From Yamagishiella unicocca (taxonomy: Eukaryota > Chlorophyta > Chlorophyceae > Chlamydomonadales > Volvocaceae), in contig BDSL01000017.1 in the NCBI GenBank assembly GCA_003116995.1, positions 434,001-498,000 on the forward strand: 64,000 bases of DNA. Reading direction: 5' to 3'. Position numbers and translations under genes: made by a program. Of this stretch, positions 53,638 to 64,000 are shown one piece after another. The notes below the pieces were generated by a model. That model worked only from the letters and a program-made list of their open reading frames with translations, was not told the origin of the DNA and did not search any database. Position 1 is the first letter of the stretch. Each line of letters begins with the position of its first letter.

Positions 53638-56600
53638 TCACTCCTCCGCATCCTCCTCCTCTTCATCCTCCTCCGCGTCCTCCCCCTCCCCCGCACCCTC
53701 CATCTCCCCCATCGCCCCATCGCCCCCTACCCCGCCAGCTTTCCCCGCACCCAACCCCAGCCCTGCCCCCCCAACCCCGCCGCACTCCATCTCCATCTCA
53801 TCCTCATCCTCTTCCTCTTCCCTTGCGTCTGCTGCCGCCGCTGCCGCCGCCGCCGCCGCCAACTGCAGCCTCACCACCTCTTTTGGGTCCATAGCACCCT
53901 CGGGCATACCCGGAGGGAACCACAGCTCCCGTGTCGCGGCCCCTGTGACCCCGAGCGCCCTCGCGTCAGCCGCGGCTCCGGAATCCTCAGGCGCTGCTCC
54001 GGAACCGTCAGCGCCGGCGACGGCTGGCTGCAGGAAGTTGTTCCGTACGATGAAACGGACTGCCTGTGGAGCAGCAAGCGGCGTGGGGCGGCGGCGTGGG
54101 TGGTGCAGGAGGCGATGTCCCATGGGTCGGGAGGCGGATTTTGCGGAAGGTGCCCCAACGGCGGGTGAACGGCGCTCAAATTACGACTCCCTACCAATGT
54201 GCCGTACACACTATGTACGAAATATATACAGACGAGCGTAAAATGGCATCAACACCGGGGCGCGAGTGCGACAACGCAATGCGGCCCACCGTCACGTCGG
54301 CCCCGTCCCACTCACAGCAACTGAATGCACCCAACATGTAACTGAAGCAGCACCCAACTAGAAACACGGTAGTTCGCGCCGTGGACCCCACGCGCCCACG
54401 ACAAACCGAAAACAAACATTTATCCGTTTGGATTTTTCGCCAGGAGGGAAAGATTCCACCAACCCTCTCGCGCCGTTCGCACTCACTCACTGCGCCCACT
54501 CACTCACTTCGCCCACCCACTCACATCGCCCACTCACCCATTCACTTCGCCTACCCACTGACTTCGCCCACTCACCCACTCACTTTGCCCACCCACTCAC
54601 TTCGCCCACCCACTCACTTCACCCACTCACTCACCCACCCACCCACCTGCAGCAGCCAGCTACGCTCCTGCCTGAGCTCCACCTTCAGGAGCTTCTCCAG
54701 CAGGCTGGGAGCCCGCGGACGCGGAGGGAAGCCTCTGCCGCCGTCGGCGCGGCCGCCGCGGCCCCTGCCGCCGTCGGCACCTCTCCCCCCGTAGCCCCTG
54801 CCGCCGCCCTCGGCGCCATAGCCGTTGCCGCCATTGCCGTACTGGTCGTACCCGCGGCCGTAGCCGCCGCGGCCGCCGCCCCATCGGCCGCGGCCGCCGC
54901 CGCCGTCCCACTCCCTTCCGCCGTCGCGCCCCCGACCAAAACCGCCGCGACGGCCCCGGCCCCGCCCTCCGCGGCCCGCCCACCCAAAGCCGCCGCCGCC
55001 GCCGTCGGCGCCATCAGCGCCATCGGCTCCAACCGTCACAACCGCTCCCGCGCCGTCGCCTTCCGTCGCCGTTGCATCGGCGGCGCCGCCATCAACCGCA
55101 TCGGCAGTCCCGGCCCCTTCACCGCCGCCGCCGCCGTCACCGCCGCCGCCGCCAGCACCATCCGTCTCCGGGCCGTCAGTGCCGTTCCACTGCCAGCTGC
55201 CATAGCGGCCGGGGCCACCGAAGCGGCCGCCGCGGCCGCGGCCTCGTACGAAGCGCCCGCCACCGCCCCGCCCGCCAGGGCCGCCGGGGCCGCCAAAGCG
55301 GCCCCCGCCGCCCCCGCCGCCGCCGCCGCCGCCGCCGTCGTCCGGGATGTGCATTTCTGATGTGCCCGCCATCCTGCGTGAAGCAGCGAGTGAGGTCGTG
55401 CACGTGATTGTGGTTACATGATGTGCTAGGGCGGGACAGAGGATAAGACGGTGGACCGGCAAAGACAAGAGGCAAACCGGTGGGCCGACCGAGAAATCGG
55501 TCGTCCGACAAAGGCAAAGACAAGAGACAAATCGGTGGGCCGACCGACAAATCGGTCGTCCGACAATGGCAAAGACAAGAGGCGAAGGAGGTGCTTTGTG
55601 CGAGGGGCGCCCGTGTCACTCTGTTTGCGGTTCCGCGAGCACAGCAGCCCTCACACCGTCACACCCCGGCCTGCATCCCTCGACAGACCCGCGCCTCCGC
55701 AGCAGCTCACTAGTAGGGCATCACCTCACTAGTACGGCATCACCTCACTAATACGGCATCATCTCACTAGTACGGCATTACCTCACTAGTACGGCATCAC
55801 CTCACGCAGTGGCACCCAGTGGCGAACCATCCTCCCCTCCCCTCCCCGTCCCGCCCCGAAACCACCCGCCCCGTCCCTTTCATCCCCGCCCCGAAACCAC
55901 CCGCCCCCCCCCGCACCTGTCCAGGCCCAGAGCACGCTGCCGCTCCAGCACCTCCCGCAGCCGCCGCCTGATCTCTGCGCGCTGGGGGTCCAGACCGCCC
56001 GCCTCGGCACGCGCGGCCGCATCCGCCTCCCGCCGCGCCAGGTTGGCGGCCGTGGGGTAGAAACGCTTGCGCTCGGCGATCCACCTAGGCAGTTGGGTGG
56101 TTGGGCGGTTGGGTGGTGGTGTGAGCGGGCATGTTCGGTTGCCGCTGCGCGTGTGCACACTCACATGCGTGCGCCGGTAACTACCGGCATCTCTTACGTG
56201 CAGGACACCCAAGGCTAGAGGCGTGTGTGTTTACATGTGTTGGTTACAACGGCGCCGATGGACAGCGGGTGGTGCGCACACTAAGAGACGCACGAGGTAA
56301 CGCTTGCGGGCTGAGCGATGGGCGCAGGCTGGGCTGCCAGAGGTGGGCGGGAGGTTGGGCAGCGGGGAAACGCCGGAGGACTACCGTGGCCCCGGGGACG
56401 GTGTCACCACACGTTTTGGGGTGTGCCTAGATGGCTAGAGCTCGCCTAGATGGTGGGTTCGAGGGAAACCCGTGGGTGGGTGGGTTAGAACCCTTAGCCT
56501 AGATGGTGGGTGGGTTAGAACCCTTAGGAGGTGGGCGGCTTCTCACCCTCCCTTGACCATCCCCTGGCCCTTTCCTTCCGGTCTGACCCCTAGAGAACCA

Positions 56601-58438
56601 CACACACATACACATACGCGCATCCACACACGCACACACGCACACACATACACACACGCACACACATACACCCCACCCCCACGGGTCTTCCTCGCAACCC
56701 CCGCAAGGCGCCGCGGCTTAAGCCACACGATGGAAACGAAAGCCCGCAGGTGCCGCTTGGTGATGTCTCTCATCTCCACAATAACGGTCGGTATCCGGCT
56801 GGGACGACGCCGGGCGAACGGTCGGTATCCGGGCTGGGGCGGAGCCGGTCCCATCGCATCTCACCTCACCATGTCCTCATGTCCGATTCCACCAACCCGG
56901 TTCTCCGTCTTACGCCTCACACGCCACAGCACATTCGTTTGTTTCCTTTCCTTTAAACGGCCGCTGATGGCGCCGCTACCACAGGTTTCTCGGTAGTCAT
57001 CTAAGTGCTCCAGCATGCGCCCGTATCCCGCAACCGGGTGTCCGACAACCATGCATGCGCCAGCTGCACTGCCCATGTCATGTAACCGGGACTTTACGCC
57101 CCCCCCAAAACGTCTATGGGGGGCCTTCCTCGCAACCCCCCAAACGTCTGTCCCCCGACCTCCGTCTCCTCAACCAAGCTTTCCAGCATGCATATCGAAA
57201 CGCCTGGCCTGATCTAAACGGTTTTCCTTTCTTACACGGGTTTGCCTTGCACCCCCCCCCCCCGTAACACACACACACACACACACACGTACGCACACAC
57301 CCCGACCAGCACTCACTTGGCCACGTCCTGCCGCTCCGCCTCATTAGCTGGCTGCCGTACAACCACCGGCGCGGTTTCTATCGGCCTCGACATCGCCTCC
57401 CGCTTCTGCGCCTTTTTGCTCATCGGTAAAACCGGCTGCTGCGCCTGCTGTGCCTGCTGTGCCCCTGGGTCCCCCATCATATCATCCGCGCTGCGCTTGT
57501 TCCCTCGCCCGCCACCAAAACCTCCATCCCGCCCGCGGCCCCGGCCGCCGCCGCCGCCGCCGCTGCCGCGCCACCCTTGGCGACCGCGACCGCCGCCGCC
57601 GTCGGCGCCCCAGCGGCCGCCGCCGCCACCGCCGCCACCGGCGGCAGCGGCCGGGCTGACGCCGACGCCGCTGAAGCCGTTTGGTGACATCACCCTCGGC
57701 CCGCCGCGACCTCCCCCGCCACCGCCGCCGCCGCCGCCGCTGACGTCGACACTAGGAGGCGGGTGCTGCTGCGGGTGCTGCTGCGGGTGCTGCTGCGGGT
57801 GCTGCTGCGGGTGCTGCTGCGGGTACGGATGCTGCCCGTACGGCTGGTGGTGAGGGTGAGGTGCGGGTCCTCCCGCCTGTTGCTGCGGGTACTGGGGAGG
57901 CGGCGGCTGGGCAGTTGGGGGAGGCGGCTGGGGCGTGTGTATTGGCCGATGCGCGTGCGGCAGCTGGTTCTGGAGCTGCGGGGGTCGCGCCGTTTGGGCG
58001 CCACCAGCGGCGTAGTACGGCGGTGCTAACGTGTGCTGCGGCGGGTACGGCGCCGACGGTTGTTGGTTAGGGTGAGGCGGGGGCGGCTGGTGGTAGGGTG
58101 GGTGGTATGCGCCGGGGGCTGGGGCCGGGGCGGGGCCGGGACCGGGGGGCGGGGCGTGCAGCGCGGGGGGGGGAGCCCCGGAGGGAGTCATCACCCGCAT
58201 GCCTGGCCCCGCGGCTGCGCCCGGCCCCCTACCACCCGGTGCTGCTACAGCTGCTGCAGTTGCTACAGTTGCTACAGCTGCTGCTGCTGCTGCTGCTGCT
58301 GCTGGGGGACTGGCAGGTGCCAACCCGCCGTTTCCCCGTCCCCGTCCTCGTCCCTGGCCCCGACCCTGCTGCTGCCCCCGGCCCTGCTGCTGCCCCCGCC
58401 CCTGGTGCTGCTGCTGTTGCGGCTGCTGGCGGTTCTGG

Positions 58439-58482
<44 letters not shown>

Positions 58483-60780
58483 CGGCGGCGGCTTGGGGGA
58501 CTGCTGCTGCTGGTGCTGCTGGTAATGTTGCGATGTCGGCGCTTGCTGAGGGTATTGCGGCGGCTGTGGCGGTGGTTGCTGCTGGTGTTGTTGGTAGTGC
58601 TGCTGCTGCTGCTGCTGGTAGTGCTGCTGCTGCGGTGCTTGGTTCTGGTAGAGCTGCTGCTGCGCCGCTTGTTGGGGGTGTTGCTGGTAATGCTGCTGCT
58701 GCTGCGGTGCTTGCGGCTGCTGCTGCTGATATTGCTGCCCCTGGCCGCCGTACGCTGCAGGTACGGCGTACGGCGCCGACGCCGAAGCGCCTTGCGGCGG
58801 ACCTCCCGGAGACAGCTGATGCTGCGGGGCGCCGTACCCCGTACCGTAGCCCGTCGCATTCATGTACGGCGGCCGCGCCGGCGGCGAAGCCGGCCCTGTG
58901 TACGGCGGCCCCTGACGTAAGATCAGGAGGGCGGGGAAGGGGGCTTCAGCTGGCCGAAGGGGAGGCGCCATGGGGGGTTCCGGTGCGGATCCGACAAAGT
59001 TGCTTAATCTGGCTACCATTTTGGGCATGCAGGCGTCGCGCCCTCGTAGGGGAGCGAGCCAGAGAGCGAGCCGCCGTACGGCGGGGTGGGGCTAGGATGG
59101 GCTCGGTGAGATGAAAAGGGACCTAGGCTAGGGCGCAGCAGCGTAGAAACGCTTTCAGCGGGGTGCAAGGAGAACCCAAGCAGAGGGGTTACGAAAAAAT
59201 CCGGTTAAACCGGTTACTCGACGTGGGAGGGGGGTCCGAGGTAGCGAGGAAAGCCGTAGACGCGACAGTCGAGGGGTGTGTTTTATAAATGCTGAGCTGA
59301 GCCGCGAAGTATACGTAGCGCGAGGAGACCAAGGAATCCGGAGTCAGTGCGGGGCGCCAATAGTTACCGAAAGAAGCCCAGACTGGGTCCACGAGAAGCC
59401 AGAAGTCCAATTATGTAGCCGGCGGCCGCGCAGCGCTCCGATAGCCAGAAAGACGGTTGCGCCCCAACAACCGACGCCGCGCTGCTGCGGCGTAGGCGTG
59501 GCGCGAAGCACCTACAACTACCTAGCCTATGTACCTATTTACCTATCCTAGTGCGCAAGGCAGAGGTATAGGTGACAACGTCGCGTGCAATGCCAGTAAC
59601 AGACAGAGTGCCCGGCACAGGAATCCCAGCCCATGCCAAATGCGAGGAAACTGACCTGGGAAAGGAGAGGAAGAAGGACCAGGCGAAGCAGCAGAACGTT
59701 AGCGTTAGGTTGAAGGGCGAGAGAGACATGCGGGGCGAATGGAAAGGCAGGGACACACGTGAGCGCGCCGCGTCTATGGTAGAGTAGTTAGTAATGCGTT
59801 GTAAGGAAAAGAAGTGATGAAGAAAACGCGGAGATGTGGCATAAGGGCGCAAGCAGGCAATGCAGCGAGCCGTACAGGGATGCACGCAAGCAGGCACGCT
59901 GTGGCACAGAGGGGGAGGGGGAGAGAGAGGGATGCTGTGGGATGTGTGTGTGGGATGTGTGTGTGGGGTGTGGGGTGTGTGTGTGTTGCGTTGTGTGGTG
60001 GGGTGGCGGGAGGCGGGGGGGGGAGGTAAAAGGTGGTCCGCGAATCCACGCGGTGGGGTGTGCGGGAGACGCACCCACCTGGGGAGCGGCATGATGGTGG
60101 AGGGCCCCGGCGGGGGCTGCTCCAGGGAAGGGAGAGTGCGGCCCCGGGCCGCCACTGGGGTTAGGGTAGCCGCCGGTGCTGCCACCGCCGCCGTACGGGC
60201 CTTGGGGCTGCTGGAAGGTGGAGCCCGGGGAGGAATGGGGGGAGGGTGGTCTCGGTTAAAGTCACGACAGGACGGCTACGCGAATGCGACGGGCAGGGGG
60301 CAGCCGTGGGACTAGCCAGAACCCGATCAGGTGGTGCAAAAGCGCGTGAAGTGTCAGCGAGTGAAGTTTCGGCGAGTGAAGTGTGTAAGCGGGGCCGGGT
60401 TCGAGCAGCGTAAAGGGGAGGTGAGATAGAAGATAGGCCCGTCGTGGGCGGCCGACCGGGAGGGAGCCATGCCGCCGGCAACCGGCTCCGAAATCAGTAG
60501 TCGATGTTGACCTAAGCGACGATTACGATCGCGTAGTTATTTGCGTACGAGTCTGGGCACCAGCGTACAACGCGTGCGGATATGTCGTCGGCCCATCGCC
60601 GACAGCCGCCCGACACACGGCGGCGGAGAGCGACGCGCGCGAGACGGCTGCAGCTGATTATGCGATAATAATGTAGACATAGGAACCAAACTGACGGCAT
60701 TATTGTCCCCACCTCACCTGCGTCCCTGGCGTGTAAGGCAGTGGCGGTCCAGCACCATAGCCTGTCGGCGGCCTATACAT
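53638..60780 (-). CDS. NUFIP1: NUFIP1-type protein with long Gln/Pro/Gly-rich regions (6 exons)
   Basis: Exons (high-low): 60780-60718, 60210-60079, 58911-57317, 56084-55917, 55373-54647, 54063-53638; 3111 nt, 1036 aa, phases join. Two conserved blocks identify it. Across the exon 3/4 junction, DVAKWIAERKRFYPTAANLA is the NUFIP1 core. Across exon 5/6, SLLEKLLKVELRQERSWLLQ followed by AVRFIVRNNFLQP matches the C-terminal conserved segment of NUFIP1. NUFIP1 (Rsa1 in yeast) is a nuclear adaptor in box C/D snoRNP assembly with the HSP90/R2TP machinery. The first 590 residues are almost wholly low complexity (QQ-, HPQQ-, PPP-, GRG-rich), exon 5 is RGG/GGG-rich (possible RNA binding), and the C-terminus is acidic (EEDEEEEDAEE). 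Start chosen at the first ATG with a good donor 63 nt later (MYRPPTGYGAGPPLPYTPGT). Confidence 0.85.
54478..54642. repeat. Imperfect cactcact(t)cgccca array in intron 5 of the NUFIP1-like gene
   Basis: About ten short units of cactcacttcgcccacc type right beside the donor of exon 5. Confidence 0.8.
55466..55570. repeat. Two-copy 54-bp tandem repeat in intron 4 of the NUFIP1-like gene
   Basis: Units contain ggtgggccgaccgaNaaatc, ggtcgtccgacaa and ggcaaagacaagag. Confidence 0.8.
55690..55805. repeat. 19-bp tandem repeat in intron 4 of the NUFIP1-like gene
   Basis: Six copies of ctcactagtacggcatcac with single-base variants. Confidence 0.9.
57177..57245 (-). repeat. Intronic dispersed repeat in the NUFIP1-like gene (reverse)
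   Basis: Diverged member of the family seen in the cyclase-opsin introns: tttccagcatgcatatcg, then taaacggttttcc, then acacgggtttgcc. It shows that the family is not confined to one gene. Confidence 0.65.
59291..59381 (+). repeat. Dispersed repeat, copy B, in intron 2 of the NUFIP1-like gene
   Basis: Second copy of the element at 31079-31170: gctgagctgagccgcgaag, gaccaaggaatccgga, gcgccaatagttaccgaa. Confidence 0.75.
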
Positions 60781-62185
60781 AGTGCATGCGTCGACACGAA
60801 TTATTCCAAAAGCTTAAGTGTTGAAAGTCAAAGAAGTACCAGTATACCAGGGAGTAGAAACCGCCTGCCGTCCAGTTACGGGATGGTATAACACTCTGTT
60901 GGAACGGCTGGTGACCCAACACCTAGTATAAACTTAAGACTATCTGGTATGCTTTTGTTGTCAACAGCGCGAACGTATGGTCTCGGAGCCTGTCTGGCCA
61001 TGTGTATGCAAGCCGTTATTCCTTCTCAGACCATTATGCATATCTCGCCAGAATACAAGCATAAATATCGTGTTCAACGTCGAGCTGTGTGCTCTTTGTC
61101 CAATTATGCAGGGTACGCATTTCGTTTGCCCATCGCCCGTGTCACCCCAGGCTTGACTGGAAGTTTCAGCGTGTAAGAAACGTTCGAGCATGATTGTCAA
61201 GGCTTAGGGAAATTGATATCGTGGTGGCGCTGGGCAATGCGCACTGACTCGCAATGACTAACAGTCTACGGCGCGACCTGGCGCACACCACGTGGTTGGC
61301 GATTAAACGTCTGTTAGTTCAACGATAACTTGACCTTGCTGGCCTAGTCGTCTACCGCGTTGCAGCAGGGGCCGCGTCGACCGCATATGTACTAGCAGAC
61401 CGCTGGCGGGCCACAGTCGAGTAAAGGGTGCAACTGCTGCCCCTTTCTACCGCTGTCCGTCCCAGGCTATGACTCGGCAGCTTCGACTCTGGCTGGGCAT
61501 ACCTACCGCAGAAGGCGGAATGCGAGCCCTGGTGGCGTCCAGGAAAACTCGTTTGGCTTCTCCACAGCTCGCAAGAATGCTGACGCGGCCTGCTGAGCAT
61601 CACACACGCACTGTTCATTTTATGTGGGCTTTCATGGCTAAACGGTACGCTAGCGGTTCGTCCACGCACTGGTGCTGGGGGTGGCATGCGTGGGTGGCAC
61701 GCAACTCCCCCCATGCGTGGCCACTAGCGCTGAAAAGGCATGCTCGAGATGGTGGGAATGCTCTTCCCCGGCTGCTGTAGTCCAGCTGCGCCAGCTGCTG
61801 CTCCTACGCCTTACAACTTAGTCGGTACCAGGCACGCCTTACATATGTTGACCATGTCGTACCGCCTTTCCGAAGTCGTTGCAGTTACTGCTCCCCACTG
61901 CTGAGCAGATTCTTGTGTTTCGCACACGCTGTGTGCCGATCACCCGTTGTGTCCTGACGGCCTCAAAATACCTTAATCCACATGACCACGCTGTGTCGTT
62001 TATTATTACTTAAAAACGCGGGTAGGCAGATGGGGATATGATGAGGTATGATGTCCGTCCGGAAGAGCATATGATGCCCGGAAGGGAATGTGATTCTCAC
62101 CTTGACCGTCATGTGTGATTGGTAAAGGCATCAGGCTGATCTGGGCTGTCCGGCAGCAGGTTGCGCATGCCGTCATCTGCATGCA

Positions 62186-62286
62186 GCACAAGGTCTAAAC
62201 AAGGTCTAAACAAGGTCTAAACAAGGTCTAAACAAGGTCTAGACAAGGTCTAGACAAGGTCTAAACAAGGTCTAAACAAGGTCTAA
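62186..62286. repeat. 11-bp tandem repeat (aaggtctaaac)n
   Basis: About nine copies of aaggtctaaac, two of them with a to g (aaggtctagac). Confidence 0.95.
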
Positions 62287-62789
62287 TCGCAACGATGGAC
62301 ACCGGCATGGACTTGTTGCCGATTTAATTGCCTGGGGACGAGACCTTGAGGGCTGGTTGGGAAGTAACAGCTAGCCACAGCTTCGCACTGTATGGCAAGG
62401 CCATCGGGGACCGGTGCTCAGGCAGTTGGGAGTTGTACGTTGTACTTGCTTGGGCCTACTACCTCATGATTCCTTTAGAGGATTGGTTCGTGATTCACCA
62501 GCAGTAGAACTCACGTGCCATTTGTACTTTCGTAGTATACAGGGTGTCGCGACGCCTGGTGATGAGGGCTAACGCCCTCTTCTGCGTGGACGGGGGATGG
62601 ACTATGCATCGTGTAAGTCCCATGCCCTTTTCGCACTATTAAGGATCGTACGAGGCTGCAAGGCGCACTCCGTGCGTAGCATACGGTAGCAGCAAACTAC
62701 GTATGCGCGGTTTGCCGGAAACGCCGGCGTGGGTGTGCTATTTCAGGTGAACTTGTGCATGGTCGCGAGGAGCAATATGATGGGTGTGG

Positions 62790-63050
62790 GATATCACGGC
62801 GGCGTTTCCTGTGATCACTGTGCCTTTCGGGGCGTCTGATGGCTGCTAGCGCAAGGGTGTCTGGGCATGAGGTCACAGTATGGCTGTATGGGTCGCCCCG
62901 CTTGTCCGTTCTGGGCTTGTCCAGCGTCTCTGTGCCTTTTGAGGCTTTCCTGTGCCCTTCGGGGCGCCTGATGGGTTCAGCCCCGGCTCTCACATGGTGA
63001 GACCACGGACTTGGGCCAATCTTCTTGTCCTGGGTTCGCCCGGGCTTGAG
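62790..63050 (+). repeat. Dispersed repeat fragment related to 36470-36600
   Basis: Contains two internal versions of the ctgtgcc(t)tt.ggggcg.ctg motif and the ggttcgcccgggcttgagga block that matches the other copy. Confidence 0.5.
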
Positions 63051-64000
63051 GACACTATAAATACACGTAGTATGACGACATGCTTGGCCAGTGTCCTGTC
63101 GTCAATGGTCGCGTCGGACCGTTTGATGCTTACTGTTCGTCATGTACCTCTCGTACCCAGCTACGTTCGACAAGTTTAGCACTGCCCTCTCGGTAATGAG
63201 TTTGACCGCTGAGCCCCTATGTAAGATCGTGCGCAAAGATGTTCTATACCTTAGCTGGAGTGCGGGCATGGGGATGGTCGGATGGAATGTACGGTGCGGC
63301 ATGTATTACAGGCGCCACCAATGCTCCACCATTTATGTTACCCTTAGAAGTTATAGGCACTGCTATGGTTCTCAGTTTGGATCGCTGAAAGCAGCTTCAC
63401 ACAAAAGCAGCCTCCGGTGTTGTGAAAGCGGCAGGAAGTAAAGTATGAACACAATCTCATACGAACAAATTAAAGGTTTTCATGAGCGCCGCAGCTACGT
63501 CGGAATACTTTAGCCTTGATTGTGTGACGGTGTAATTGTTCTCAAGGGCCTTATGTCCTACTATGCTGTCAGTTCGTCTGCAGGGCCAGGACGGCATAAC
63601 AAAGAATACCTGCATACAAACAGTAAAAACGTTATGCATCAATTGGTAGTTGTAAGCGTTCCGTCTCGGACAAGAGAGCGACGGGTTGCTAAGCGAGGGT
63701 TGTTCTCTCTGGACCCTCCTTAAATAGGCCTCAGTGCCCTAGGAATAGGCTCAGGATGGACACAACTCCTAGGTACCGGTCATCATCACTGGGCAAAGTC
63801 ATAGGGCGCGACAATTGGCTGAAGAGAACTCGCGCAGAACTCTTGGTGCGTTCGCTCTGGACTTGCTTCCGCCATGTGAGAATTATGTGCACAATATGGA
63901 GCGCTTCAAAGCCACCCACTGCTGCCTACAGGCGATCGGGCGAATAGTGGGACTATACCCGTCGACCGTGCTGTACCCATTGTTGGTGCTTGGCTTGGTT

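Larger units (their letters stand above)
60781..64000. other. Gene-poor right edge
   Basis: The first few hundred bases should be the promoter of the NUFIP1-like gene. No other gene is recognised. A tandem array lies at 62186-62286 and a repeat fragment at about 62790-63050. Confidence 0.45.

Noticed and set aside
54614..55468. Stand-alone RGG-box RNA-binding protein
   Set aside because: Its reading joins in phase to the NUFIP1 core upstream and to the NUFIP1 C-terminal motif downstream, so it is exon 5 of that gene.

Overview
The window looks like nuclear DNA from a volvocine green alga (Chlamydomonas/Volvox type). The genes are GC-rich and split into many short exons with GT(G/A)AGT-like donors. 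TGTAA, the usual volvocine poly(A) signal, follows several of them. Introns are packed with G/C-rich minisatellites and short dispersed repeats, and the central gene is a two-component cyclase opsin (2c-Cyclop), a family known from Chlamydomonas and Volvox. Most long open frames in the window are artefacts of intronic tandem repeats. I rebuilt the gene models by hand from splice sites, reading phase and protein family patterns.

Layout, left to right: (1) 1815-4637 (+), a nine-exon sugar-phosphate/nucleotide-sugar translocator (TPT/DMT) gene with a TGTAA site at 5089. (2) 5740-5982 (+), a possible terminal exon, and 6228-6722 (+), an intronless SANT/Myb-like protein. (3) 6723-11461, repeat-rich sequence with no convincing gene. 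(4) 11462-30087 (-), a gene of at least 32 exons coding for about 1418 aa: microbial-type opsin, histidine kinase, response regulator, class III guanylyl cyclase, coiled coil, SAM domain, Gly-rich tail. All phases join and the total is an exact multiple of three. (5) 31645-35185 (-), a five-exon BAP31-like ER protein. (6) 37563-40556 (+), a nine-exon AMT1-type ammonium transporter, divergent from BAP31. (7) 43297-49510, two diverged copies of a segment carrying a small membrane-anchored coiled-coil gene. The left copy is broken by a stop and carries a near-perfect 75-nt fold-back; the right copy keeps a two-exon ORF. (8) tRNA-Leu(AAG) at 49954-50033. (9) 53638-60780 (-), a six-exon NUFIP1-type protein with very long low-complexity regions. 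(10) 60781-64000, no gene recognised, one 11-bp tandem array.

The most interesting locus is the 2c-Cyclop. The opsin keeps the retinal lysine (K294) and the helix-G aspartate (D290) but has Leu where the usual helix-C counterion Asp sits. The kinase and receiver carry every canonical residue. The cyclase keeps the guanine-selecting Glu/Cys pair, yet Ser and Ala replace the transition-state Asn and Arg, and Glu replaces the second metal Asp. A coiled coil and a SAM domain follow the cyclase. Together this suggests a light-sensing subunit that may need a partner to make cGMP, or a regulatory pseudocyclase. The neighbouring genes (ER protein, ammonium transporter, snoRNP assembly factor, translocator) are housekeeping genes with no evident functional link to it.
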